Shown: piece after piece, positions 10,853-22,177 of the stretch
How positions within the stretch are numbered: position 1 is the stretch's first letter
How the letters are laid out: every line of letters begins with the position of its first letter
Assembly (NCBI RefSeq): GCF_000835495.1
Contig: NW_015622542.1
Location: forward strand, 186,001-250,000
Direction: 5' to 3'
From: Cladophialophora immunda
Taxonomy: Eukaryota > Ascomycota > Eurotiomycetes > Chaetothyriales > Herpotrichiellaceae
DNA: 64,000 nt
Notes under the pieces: model-generated
Told to the model about the DNA's origin: nothing
Database searches by the model: none
What the model saw: only the letters and a program-made list of their open reading frames with translations
Program-made: the position numbers and the translations under genes

Positions 10853-13765
10853 TTTGATGAGAAGGGATCAAAAAGTCCCGGTCAAGGGGCATTCCCAGCC
10901 AAGACTCTCCCATGGGGACCATATCAACCGAGGCCACAACAAGACAGTTTGCATCTTCAGGGCTGAAAGGGGAGGTATCGAACATCGAGATCCGGGTGGT
11001 CTGTTCAGCCGAAGGCAACACGTCTGACGGCGCATGACCACTCAGGTGACACAGGTGTGACTGGTTGCCCTTTCGATCTTCGCCACGAATATGTCGGATT
11101 CTGGACTGTTTCAGAATGCTGTCACTGTTGTCATGCAAATAAGGGATTCTCGGGCCGCTCCGTGATGGATGTACTTGTAGTTGGCTGGTAAACACCAAAC
11201 TGGGTCGGCTGGATGCTGTGCGACCTTCCTGGAACTGTAGCAGATGACGGCCCGGGCCTTGACAACATAGGCGACCAGCATCCACATTCGATGATACACA
11301 GCATACGAGCATAAGGCAGTATGCGATGAGTCCTAGCCAAGTTCCAAAGACGGATTACCGAAACCCATGCAGGCTGGCCGCGGCGAATCACGTCGAGGCA
11401 CAATCCAGGCCTTCGAGACTGACAGCCTGGATGCTCAGCCTCCTTTCTTCTCGAACTCTCCTGGTGCGGCTGACCAATGAATTGGCCAGACGTGCCTCGC
11501 AACGAGAGACCCGAGAAGAGAGTCACAAGAGTCGAGCATCCATCTCTTGTCGCATTGGCTGGAAGCAATCCTCATCAAATGTTTTAGCGTGGGGTTGAAC
11601 GTGTCTTTCGTGTGCTCTTCCTTCTTTTCCATGCAAGCATCCGGAAGAACGAAACTCAGCATCCGAAAAATACGGTGGTCATTACTGGGATTTTCCGAGT
11701 TACACACAAACGAAGAAGCCACTTGACAGGGGATGCGACAAAGGAAACAAAAGTGCCGAACGTCCGCAATGTTTCCTGCTCAATGGTTGTCCCTCTCAAG
11801 GTCGAGAGGGAATCGACTCCAAACACCTAGCCCAGGCATCCTTTACAAGCAAGGTTCTCTCTCCGACGAAGGTTCCTCTGGCCAGCCGATCGTCAGGTTC
11901 CCAGACTCTGCTTGGGCCACCAGTAACCAGGCTCACTCTAGGCCCCAGTTTAGGCTCCGCTCGGTGCCGGTGAAGCGGGATGCGCCTGGCTCCATCGAAG
12001 GATCACCAGGCCGCCCGGCATCTGTCCGATGGCTCGAAACGCAGTTCTGTGCCTAACGAGTACCTAGTTAGCTAGTCAAGTGTACGGGTGGAGAGCGATC
12101 CACTCTGGGAACGACAACATCGATGAGCCACGACCACTTGTCCGAGAAGAATCGCATTCGAGGAGGACGGAACACTAGGGAGTAGTCTGACAAATACTTC
12201 GGTCGTGAGTGTGTAGAGAAGCTGATAGGAACACTACCTCTCCTGAAGTAGGTGTCGATGCTCAAGTGGCTCTGTCTCTTTCCCCCTTCGTCATAGCCAT
12301 GCGGCTGAAGATGATGGCCAAAACGCCGATGCTTCACAAAGCACACCAACGAACGAAAGGAACTGCAATTCCTTGGGAGTTCTCGGGGGAATTTGCCTAA
12401 AGTCGCAGTTTCGCATGGATGGGTGTGGCAAACCCATGATCGGTACCGAGGAGAAGTGGGAAAGATGGACCGACGAACGGCACCAGTAATAGTCTAGTAC
12501 CTCGTAAAGGGCTCGACATCCTCTCGAAAGATGGTGGCCTGTATCTGCAACAAGATAGTGACCCGTATCCCTGGTCGAGTTCTGGGACGTGCAGATGTAG
12601 TCCTTGCCAGGCATCTTGTCGCACCAGTTAGACCCCCTGAATGACCCTTCTGGTGGAAATGGCTGTGAGACCTTCTGCAATTAAGACCTAGGCCGAGCCC
12701 GTGTCTAGCCGTTCTGAACAAGGGGCTTCCAGCTAGCGCAATATTCGTTGGGCTTGCGCCAATGGCCTCGCTGGCAGCGGTGCACAAAGGACAGGAGGAG
12801 CTGGCAAGGAGGAATGCAGACTGCGAACTGAAGTTCGTGGCACTTGCCAACATACCGAAGCCATTTTGCCGTTTCGAGGTCCAAGTCACCAGGCACTGAA
12901 GCGCTCATGATCAGCTGGAGCCCAGATCATCGCGACTTTCCCAGGTGACCCATCAACTGGAACAGTTTGGAAGTCGATGCGCATTGCATGTGGTGCGTGC
13001 ATTGCTGGCCGATTAGTCTGTTCTGTGATTTCGTCAGATCTACCTGATCCTTCGTCTCTCCCTCTCTGATGACGGTCTATCGGCAGATAGGAAATCTACC
13101 GGCCCCGCAGTGAGGCTCTGCGGATAAAGGGGTCACCGAGCTCAACCGAGGCATTGGAGCGAGAGACCTCGAGAGCAGGTCGAGGTCGAGGAGAAGTTGA
13201 CGCACAGAATCAACCGCTTCAAACGGATGGCCTCGAGTCTGGATCGTCCTTTGTGGAGGGTAACTTCAATAGCGCTATAAGATATGTATATCGTGAATTC
13301 ATAACAGCCTGCAATGTGCAGAGCGGAGGGGATCCAATTCCCCCCAAAAGCAGAGAAGAAGGAATTCCATTCTGTGGTTCCAACATGCACGAAGTAGAAT
13401 AATTAACAAAACGGCGTCGTCAATTGTAGAAAGATGAAGTGCGACCCATCGTTGAAGTCCACTCTCAAAGGCGTGTCGGAACAATCTTATCTGTGGTAGA
13501 CCATCAAAAAGGTGGCATCTGGCTTTCACGGGTAGACAAATTCCAGGGCAACAAGACGCGAGATGCTTTGCAGGATGAATCAAACTCGTTCGGTAAAGAA
13601 ATTCTCAAAGGCTAAGCTCCACGAAAATCATAACATCTCGGTCAACGTCAAGGACAGGGGTCGGGAACGTAAGATGCCTCGAATCCAGGATGGATCGGTC
13701 TGAGGTAGGTTCAGTAACGTATTTGGCAATGTAGATAGCTGCGAAGACTGTGCTTCGGAGGCGTC
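10853..13765. other. 2.9-kb intergenic region between array units
   Basis: Open frames are short, without motifs, and overlap on both strands. The 194-codon minus-strand frame at its left end lies partly antisense to the coiled-coil gene and has no recognisable domain. This is the 3'-to-3' spacer between family A copy 2 and family B copy 2. Confidence 0.4.
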
Positions 13766-15405
13766 TCAAGTCTCTTTAGGGAGCGCGTTGACCAGCTGGA
13801 AATAGGACAGCAGGTAGGGTAGACTCTCTTTGGTCACCCACCCAACGTCCAGGGCTTTCACCGTGTGTTGCACAGTGTGCGGTTGGGAGAAGCAGAGACG
13901 GCTCCACGGATTCAGTCTCTGATCTGGACTTGCTTTCTTGACTGCGATGGGTCTTTTGCTTGATCTAGGTTCACCCGGTTGCGACTGAGGGTTTGTGTCG
14001 TCCATATGGATTATTGTATGGGCCTCAACATCCTTTGGGGATGCTGTGAATTTCCCCAATCCCCTCTTGCCGTAGGTATTGATTTGAATACAAACACAGC
14101 AACCGTGGTCCTGTCGGACGACAACCATCCTACGGATTGAGCTGTAAATACGCTCCCCGAAGCGTCCAATGCTTATGTTGTCGCTCAAGTAGGTGTGGCG
14201 CGAGCTGTTGCCAGAGTGTCCCTGCGAGTCGTTGTACGGTTCATGCCAAAGAATGGCAAACACCCGGCCTGGCTGGTAGTAGCTCGAATTTCTGGCCACG
14301 TACCTGGAGTCTAACCCGGCAATATTCTCGCTGCGCGAAATTTCGGATTTCGGGCCGGGGCCATACAGATTCAAGGACGCAAGGTTCGGATCTGAGATTT
14401 CTTGAGATGATTGGGCCAAAAGTGAGCCTTGCTGAGCTTGGCTGCTCATAGACGATGTCCTCGTCTGCGTCTGGAGTTGCTGGGGTGTGGTGGCGGTCGT
14501 TTGAGGGCCAGGGCCGGCACTCTGCGACTGTCTCATAGCATGTGCACGAACTTCGATCAATTCATCATCGAGCTGCTTCCTCGAAGGGGACGCATTGTCA
14601 AGCAACTGGTCGAAGTAGCGCTTGGTAACTTCGGCCATCTCTTCGGTTGTCCCTTTCCCCGGCCGTCGTGCTTCGAGTCTCTGCTGCAAACGGTGTAATT
14701 GCCTGAGAATCACGTATTTTTGAAGGCAATTATCACCGTATGTCATTTTGCCCGTATATTGCATCTCAGGTCCACGGCTCGCATGACGATACGTCCGAAT
14801 GGCTTCTGTCAGAAGAGCTTGTGGACCTTGTGTAAGAATCGAGGGATTTGCCCCAAGATATGTTGCAGCATCCGCGTATCTGCCACTCGGGATGTTTGCG
14901 AAACCTTGAAGAGTTGAGTCTAGAGTGCTGTTAAGGCCCAACGCCCCTGAGGCGTTTGAAACGGAAACCCTAGGTTTCGGTTGTGCCCCAGGAGCAAGTT
15001 GATAGCTCTGACTTCTGTACTCGGGGTCAGAAACGAAAAGCTGAGGAAATCGTCGTAGAACTCACCTTTCCTGAGGGAATATTGGATTGGTCACAATTGA
15101 TGGGGGCTGATGGCGGCTGGTAACGGGGAGCCTTGCTGTGGGCGGCTGAGGATCGACTTGCACCATAGATCGAGGAGCATCGCTGAAAACATGAGACTTG
15201 GAGGCTCGGATCATTTGATGCGAGGAGAACTTACGGGCGTCTCCGTGCAGGGTTTTGTCTATCATTCCCTGGGTCATCATTATTTCGTCCTTTGCTCAAG
15301 TGAGTCGATGATCTTCTTGTAGAAACGCAGGACCTTACCAGCACCTCGACCATTACTGCGTCTGTCGCCCCGTGTGGGGAAGGACTTGGACTGCTCAGGC
15401 ATCAT
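13766..15405 (-). CDS. DUF6590-domain protein, array family B copy 2
   Basis: Protein of 488 aa from four exons, read on the minus strand: 15339-15405, 15235-15268, 15066-15182 and 13766-15014. The introns (70, 52 and 51 nt) have GTAAGG, GTAAGT and GTGAGT donors and CAG acceptors. All joins keep the frame (phases 1, 2, 2). The start MMPEQSKSFPTRG has two adjacent ATGs and resembles copy 1. The N-terminal 120 residues are basic and Pro/Ser-rich. A helical region with LHRLQQRLEARRPGK follows, then a Gln/Thr/Ser-rich linker. From residue about 318 the DUF6590-type domain shows GRVFAILWHE, IRRMVVVRQDHGCC, INTYGKRG, HTIIHM and a degenerate C-terminal VQHTVKALDVG. The domain is more diverged than in copy 1, including loss of the acidic residue in the usual V-E-H motif (here V-Q-H). 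Copy 1 has no introns in this region, so the two copies differ in structure. Divergent from the coiled-coil gene at 16404. Function unknown. Confidence 0.8.
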
Positions 15406-16403
15406 GGATCGCATCACCAACCCGAGAGGTAGGGCGGTTTACAACCAAGCCACCTTCAGGTCAAGCAGGCGTCCTGGGCGAGGAGGGGCTCCAACTCCAT
15501 CATATATCGGGTCATCAGGACAGGTGCTATTCTTGAGACCTGGAAGGGCTGGGATGCTGGTCCAGGCCAGGCCAGTCCGGTAAGGAGCATATTTTGAACG
15601 AGTGGTGGCATATCCCCAGAAGCAAAAGCTGCATATTGCACCTGGAGGACTAGAGTTGAATGGGCTGAAGAATGCAGGTAGTTCGGCCATGCCTGTGCGT
15701 TGTCGGCCTTCTCATTTGGCGGGCTGGACAAGCTTGAAGAGCTAGTGCGAGAGGGAGGAAGCCTGAGGCACGTCGGCAGGGAGGGTGGGAGGATCGTGAT
15801 GGCACTGATGCCAGGGAGTTCGCTTGCGCAGCTTGGTGGTGTGGTATTGTGTCTGTAACGAGAGTTGTAAGGACGAGAGGAATTTGTGGGTGCTCGATGG
15901 AATGACAGCAAGCCCACCGGCCCCTGCCGTACCCCTGTCTTTCCTTCCTCCCGCCCTCGTCCCGTGGCTCGATGCCTAGCTTGACGCCTAGAGCAGATAC
16001 TTTGGCACCTCCACGAGTCAGCGCGGGCATGGTGGCCCCAGGCGGCTTGCAGGCGGTGACGCTTTGAGCATCCTTTACTGCGCCACCAACTACCGAGCTC
16101 CCTCGCTCTCCTGTATTCTCACCCTACACAGTAGACTGCAGCAACATGCTGCGCAACACCCCCCCTGGCATCCGTGTCCAGTAGCAAAACGAGAGCGACG
16201 TTCTGCCTGACAACCAGTCATACCTGCACGAACAGCACAGTGTTTGCGGCTGGAATTTCCCATCCATGTAGTGCTGCGTTCTTCCCCCCCCCCTTCTCCG
16301 GCGATACAAGTATGGGCTGGCTCCCTCCTCGATCGATGGCACCGTGCTTCAGCGTCTTGTCCGTGCCCGAGTCCTCATTTTGCACCGAGCTTGACGAGCA
16401 TGA
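15406..16403. promoter_or_regulatory. Divergent intergenic region of array unit 2
   Basis: About 1.0 kb between the divergent starts of the second DUF6590 gene and the third coiled-coil gene, nearly the same length as the gap in unit 1. It contains a run of ten C residues (about 16284-16293). I see no extended similarity by eye to the 8423-9402 region, so any common ancestry of the promoters is not directly visible. Confidence 0.4.
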
Positions 16404-18113
16404 ATGCATTCAGCTCTGAATTTCCTGACTGGTGGCCGGCACTTGAAGGGTCGGCTTTTTCAATGGTCCAAACCTGCTCCTAAAACGTCAGTCTCCAATT
16501 CTATCTATCTCGTGTCTACCCGGGCCTGGATCGCTGATAATTCGATTGATAGAGATGGCTTCGTTCCCAAAGAATCTTCTCCCAACCACCTGTCGCGCCT
16601 ATGGAAGCACAGCCACGACATTGGCAGGGAGAAATGGGCCTATCCCTCAAAGCCTATTGAGGACGAGGCTGGCGGAGACCTGGGAGGTCTGCCATTCAAC
16701 TTCAAAGCCTCGTCTCGTGATGCGATAGAGCAAATGCAAGAGCAGGAAGCAACACAAGACAGTAGCGGCCAGCAAGAAGCATTCTCGGTGACCAATTGCA
16801 TAGCAACGTTACGAAAGCACCGAAATATCAATGCAAAAGTTCTAGCGAACCTCTTTGAGTTGAACGCCATAAGGGCTCCCATGTTCCAGCAGACGGAGTA
16901 TGTTGTCGACCTCTTGCAAGACTTTATACTCCGAGTGACTGATCTCACGAAATCGGAGGATTTGCCTGACGACCTCACTGCACAGCTTGGTGATATCCGA
17001 CGCAAATTTGATCTGTTCCGCAAAGGCCCATTCGCCTCTTTTCGAGCAGACGAGGCTCAATGTGCTCATTTGGAAAACGAGATCATTCAGTCTCTGTTTT
17101 ACTCTGGCAGGCGTCTAGATGCTTTCCTCCAGGCGAACTCTGTCGGCTCAGCTGCTTTGGCAGACTATGATACCATTGCGAGTTTAGTAAGCGAACCAGA
17201 CGACCTGGGCGAGGCACCCGCCGAGCAGTCCCCAGAACATATTCAATACTTGACCATGATCGGCGACCGAGACATGATACTTGAACAGCTCTTGGATCTT
17301 CGAAACGAGCATACGCAACTCGTCGAAGAGCAGAACTGGAGAGCTCATTTCGGCCTCAGCCTGGACGAGGACTCGTTGCATTTTCTAAAATCCTTTGGAG
17401 TACAAGAGCAGGCACTCCTTGACGAACTAGAGTATGCGGAACTAGGCTTGGAGGCCTTGAGACAGCTCCAGGCAGACGATGAAGCTCTAGCAATCTCAAA
17501 AGAAGCTTCCGAGCGTGAGCCAGACGAGGATGAAGCCGCAATGAGGTATCTTGAGATGGCCAGGCCGTCGAGCCAGGCCATTTCCCCGCCTCCCCGAAGA
17601 TTGCTGCAAAGTCCGCTCTATCAAGGGATTCTGCACCGCAAAATCAGATTGGTAGATCACCTCCGTGGTCCAGATGTAATACCAGTGGACCATGGCGACT
17701 TCATCAATGCGTGGCTCCTGCACCGATTACAATCTCTGCCTCGACTGCTCGGCGAGTACATTTCACTCATTGAGACACAATACGACGACGTCGAAGATGA
17801 TGATCTGGAGCATCTGTTTCTGGAGAAGTGGTTTAACGACTCATCGGCAGCCGATTTTGCGAAGCATCGTACGTTTGCGGACCAACAATCAATGCAAGCA
17901 AACCTCGCAGAGTCGGCAGATTTGGCGCAGCGAAGCCTTTCGGCCATTGTCATCCGCACGACGTCTTCAAGGTTGCTGAGGATGGGGCCTTCGACGACCG
18001 TACAAGACATCATAGACCAGGCGATCCAGGCGCAAGGTATATCATCTTCGCATTTGTCTAACGCTAGTTCTCCGTCACTTACCGACTCGCCCTCGCCCTT
18101 GCGCCGGCCCTGA
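16404..18113 (+). CDS. Coiled-coil protein, array family A copy 3
   Basis: Uncharacterised protein of up to 569 aa from the ATG at 16404. A possible in-frame 66-nt intron at 16489-16554 (GTCAGT donor, CTGATAA branch-like site, ATAG acceptor) would shorten it by 22 residues; both forms are open. It has three parts. The first is an N-terminal helical region (nt 16790-17140) with many Leu and charged residues. The second is the family A coiled coil (nt about 17260-17470, MILEQLLDLRNEHTQLVEEQ and so on), closely aligned with copies 1 and 2. The third is a C-terminal part with INAWLLHRLQSLPRLL and an acidic stretch DDVEDDDLEH. No catalytic motif, signal peptide or membrane segment. It is the fullest-looking copy and is divergent from the DUF6590 gene at 13766-15405. 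Confidence 0.65.
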   Translation: MHSALNFLTGGRHLKGRLFQWSKPAPKTSVSNSIYLVSTRAWIADNSIDRDGFVPKESSPNHLSRLWKHSHDIGREKWAYPSKPIEDEAGGDLGGLPFNFKASSRDAIEQMQEQEATQDSSGQQEAFSVTNCIATLRKHRNINAKVLANLFELNAIRAPMFQQTEYVVDLLQDFILRVTDLTKSEDLPDDLTAQLGDIRRKFDLFRKGPFASFRADEAQCAHLENEIIQSLFYSGRRLDAFLQANSVGSAALADYDTIASLVSEPDDLGEAPAEQSPEHIQYLTMIGDRDMILEQLLDLRNEHTQLVEEQNWRAHFGLSLDEDSLHFLKSFGVQEQALLDELEYAELGLEALRQLQADDEALAISKEASEREPDEDEAAMRYLEMARPSSQAISPPPRRLLQSPLYQGILHRKIRLVDHLRGPDVIPVDHGDFINAWLLHRLQSLPRLLGEYISLIETQYDDVEDDDLEHLFLEKWFNDSSAADFAKHRTFADQQSMQANLAESADLAQRSLSAIVIRTTSSRLLRMGPSTTVQDIIDQAIQAQGISSSHLSNASSPSLTDSPSPLRRP

Positions 18114-20181
18114 ACTGGCTTGCTTACACAGTCTCGACAGAACATTGTCTCCTTCCTCTTCTCTGCCATATGCTGTTAACTGCAGGATGCATGGACTATA
18201 TCCGCCTTGCTTTCACGTAATTTCCTGCTCTCGGCCGCCCGTCGATTTTCTATTTTCTATTGTGTCCTTGCATGCTCTGTCTTTCTTGTACCATTTGGCT
18301 CTGGGGTGGAATATACTGCAGCAGGACCTAGGCAAAGCAAAGGCGTGGCGGTTCACCCTCTGTCAGACTACGTACTGGTTGCACGTCACCTGGTTTTCGG
18401 CAACGATTATGACGATCAGATATAAAGGCTCATGTAACAACTGTTGATACACAAGATCGACAGCAATCACACGAACGGTTGCCGTCCTCTGATGCCCGCT
18501 CTCAATAAAGAGAGCCTCGCAGGCTATTTTGGCGTCCTCCTGGGTTAGCACTGGATAGGCTCTGCTCTTTGAAGCCGCCCTTCGATTGCGCCGGACGTGC
18601 GAATGGCAGCGCTGCGGCAAATTGACCATGATGGCCCAGCGAGAGGCAAATCTGACCGTGACGGCCGACCTCCCATCTATCAGTTACGAATGCCTTTTTG
18701 TCCATTCTCGTAGCTTCTTCTGTTTCCCACGAAACCAGGCACATTCGTCTCCCGGGACAGTCATGAACAGACTTGGAGATACGAGTATTCCATTGGCCTG
18801 CCGATTGCCCCCAATCACTTCTCGACTCCTGCTCCAGCGCCCGAGTGGAGCAATTTCCCTCTGATGAATGAACCACCCGCCTACATCGAATCAGATAACA
18901 GAAACACCAGTGGAGTGGTGGACGGGGGTGTCCTGCCTTTCCAGTTGTAGCCGTGCTGAGACCGCACTGATGAAACTGGATCCACGAGAGGGAGGGGGGC
19001 GAGTCTCGCCCGAAGACACCTTTCTACGTGTACGACCACATGTTGTCCAGGCGTCCTCGTAGGCTGGGGAGAGGCGTGGCACCCATCTATGTATCTGATG
19101 AGGGCGCCTTGTTCAAACGCCCCAGATACAAGCACTCGTACTGTGTACAGTTGGATTGGTTGGAACCGCTCTCGTTGCGAAATCATTCCCCATTCCGTCC
19201 CAAAAGCCTGCATCTACTCGTCCTCGTGCACGCCGTCCTTGTGTACCCCCGCGCTATGAGAGGATACCTTAGGCGCCAGGCACAGAGATTGGACCTCCTT
19301 TGCACATGTCCAGCACCTTCCCCCCCAAGGGCTCGATTGGCGAACGCGAATCGAGATGTCGAGTAGCCGGCGCCAAAGCAAGGCAACAAGCAGCCACGTA
19401 CGAGTAGGCGAGCCTGGTTCGGGCCGCCTTGAGATTGTTGCGCAGCCTCGTTGGATCGTCTTCACTACCTAGGGACGGTTGCTCTGAAGAAATCATATAC
19501 TGGTGCGTCGAATTGGAGCCTGTACTCTCGGACTTGCAACAGTCTGACCGCCATAGCGTGTAGCCTGGGAGAAGTTGGAAGTGGTCAAGGGAGGGAAAAG
19601 ACAGGAAGAAAGACTGAGACCACTATGCATATTGAGTCAAATAGAGGGCACAGGTGAGCAGAACATGCCTGGTCTTCCCGTCTTCACTTTGGAATCTGCC
19701 TCCCTGAAGAGTAGCCGTGATGCTTGCATCAATGCCAATGCCCCTTGTCGTTGTATTGTACATCTCTTTCCCCCCCAACCTCCGATCTCGACCACTGCAA
19801 CTCCCTATGGTCGTGGAAACATCCCAGGCAGTCATGGATGTTAGCACACTCGCAATCTCTCTTGCACCTGGGTATTTTGTACAGTCCTTCTTCCTTGATG
19901 CCCGCCGCCCCGAATGCTTGTAGTCTCTTCAAGGTGTATCCTCTTCCACAATGCATCGACAGGAAACCACCATCGCCATCGCTCAAACTTATTGGAAAAC
20001 ACAAATCCGCCACGCCCATCAAACGGGCCCATGGAACCCGAATATCGTGGTGTTTGTCGCCCTTTCCAAATGCCCGCCCACCCTAGGTCATAACATCGTG
20101 AAACTCGTTGCTTTGAACCCTAAATTCAAACTCGCTTTCGTGCAAGAGAACAATCATAAATAACCGACTAAGTATTCCTTT
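18114..20181. other. 2-kb intergenic region
   Basis: The boundary between the accessory array and the core gene block. Only short overlapping frames without motifs are present. The stretch includes the 3' ends of the flanking convergent genes (family A copy 3, plus; RING-PHD gene, minus). No RNA gene recognised. Confidence 0.4.
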
Positions 20182-22177
20182 TCAACCTTGAGCTCGGAGC
20201 GCGCCCACAGCCTTGTTGACCTCATCGCCGGCGATCTTCTCCCACCTTGCCTTATCGTCCACATCGAGAGCCTCAAAATCGCCAATCTTATCGTACAGCA
20301 TCCGGGAAATGTCGCGGTTGATCGTCGTATATTCGTCTTTCGTAATGGTTTGGTCATTATAATGTGGTTTGAGAGCGCTTGCAACAAGTTTTTGCACGTC
20401 GGCTTTTGCAGTTAGCGACATGGTTGCCCGGTTAGGCGAAGCCTCAGTTGAGCGCGACTTCACAGTAGAATCCTGCCCGTTTTCGAGAATGCGCGGTACT
20501 CGACTTCGAGGTCTTGGCTGTGCCAACGGTGTAGATGTCGAAGGAGGTGGAGGGACTCGGGGCCCATTAAACCGGGGCCCATTCGTCTCCGCTTGTTTCG
20601 GCTCCGGCGAGGTAGATCGTTGAGGAGAGTATTCAGTGGATGGGAAGACAGGTTGTATGCTCGAAGACAAGCCAGTAGGCGAGCCAGGCCTGAGCCCTCC
20701 AGGAAGCGGAGGTGGGGTGGCCGACATTGCCCTAGGCGAAGAATGATTCGAGGGAAGAGGAGACAAAGCTGGTGACGAAGGCCGCGGAGAATTTTGGTCT
20801 GCTGGTGGACTCGCTGCAGGACGAGGAGAAGGACGGTGGAGATTGATGCTATGCGTACTAGAACCCGCATCCTCAACTTCTTGTAACAAGGATTGTAGAA
20901 AGCTGGGGCCCGCTGGCTCTGCATTAGGCTGTCGTCTCGGAATGGGACTGGCGATGCGTGAGGGTTGGCGTCGCCGAATGTTGGTAATGGTAGTGGCATT
21001 ACCATCAGAAACTGTGCGGCTGGATGCGCTGGGCCGTCTGCGCTTATTCGCGGATGATGGCTCGTTTTCGGGCTCTGCTGGAGATGATGTAGGGGATTTC
21101 CGCTTTCTTTTGCGTGTCGAACTGGGCTCATTCGACGAGGCTCGAGCTTGGTCAAAGGCATGCCACGCCAGGAGTTCGTCTGCGGTCTCGGCTTGAGGAC
21201 GCGGAGACGCTCTTGCCCGTCGGTTTCTCGGTGTCGATTCCCCCCCGGGGCTGCTGGGAAGTGCTGGTTCCGTCTCCCTAAAGCGATTGCCAGCCCCGTG
21301 AAGTTCTGCAACTTGCATCCGGCGCAACCAAGCGTCATGGGCCTGCCTGTCGGCCTGGGTGCGTTGACGGTGACGCCTGAGATATCTTGCGGATGATTCA
21401 TCATCCTCATAAGGAAAGTCAAGGTCAAGATTGATGCGTGACCAAACAGACTGCCAAACCTGGTTCCAGCTCGACTCCTGACCTCGCTGCCTGCGCTGTT
21501 GGCCTCGCGTGCGTCTTCGGTTCGCTCGCCCCGACCGGGCAATTGCACGCGGGTCAAGATCTCGTTGTGCTCGGCAGTTGTCACAAAACCAGTGGCCGTA
21601 GGGCACCTCTTGCAAATCGACACAGTAAGTATGCCACAATTTCTGACAGCCATCGCAGTACATCAGGACGTCTTCATTATCATCTTCGCCGCAGGCTTGA
21701 CAGGGCTGGTCTTCATCCTCCTCTTCTGGGATCTCGAGAAACATGGAAGGATCCAAGTCAGCAACCTGCGTTCGGTCTTCGACAGAGTATGAAGAAATGA
21801 CATCGCCTATACCAATGTTAGCATGCTGTGCAATTCGGACAGCGACTGGACTGTCGGAGCATACCGTTGGTTGTACGCATCAGTTCGACGAGGTGGAAAC
21901 TGGCACGACAGATCGGGCAACTGTTAGCTCTTTCCACCCAAGGAGTAAGACATTCATTGTGCAGGTAATGCCCACACGGTCTTAAATGGGCGATCAACTC
22001 GGTCGAGTCTTTGTTGGTCGATGTGGTGGTACTTGGCTCATGTTCGGCTTCGGTTGTCCTCGAGGAAGCGGCATCGACACTGGGTGGAGACTTGGCAGCA
22101 GGGCTGGCAAGGGGAGCTGCAACTTCGCCATCGCCGCTGCTCAAGTCTCCTAAGCAGACAATACAAGTGTCTGACAT
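20182..22177 (-). CDS. RING and PHD finger protein with SRI-like C-terminus
   Basis: Nuclear chromatin/transcription-type protein, 645 aa, from two exons: 21865-22177 and 20182-21806. The 58-nt intron has a GTATGC donor, a GCTAAC branch and a TATAG acceptor, and the join (G|GC) keeps the frame. Residues about 5-95 form a RING finger (CIVC, then after a 50-residue insertion CGHYLH-x2-C and CPIC). A PHD finger follows at about 130-180 (CQACG, YCDGCQKLWHTYC, GHWFCDNC). The middle is long, disordered and Ser/Pro/Arg-rich with KRKRKS-type basic patches, probably nuclear signals. The last about 80 residues (VQKLVASALKPHYND, ITKDEY) resemble the SRI-like tail of the PHRF1/SCAF group, which binds the RNA polymerase II CTD. 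The domain order matches animal PHRF1. Ubiquitin-ligase activity and polymerase binding are inferred from the family. Confidence 0.85.

Noticed and set aside
10728..11312. 194-codon minus-strand frame
   Set aside because: Partly antisense to the family A copy 2 exon and without any recognisable domain.
16546..16728. Alternative start MASFPKNLLP for family A copy 3
   Set aside because: It lies in another frame that closes after 60 codons; the paralog similarity is in the frame from 16404.
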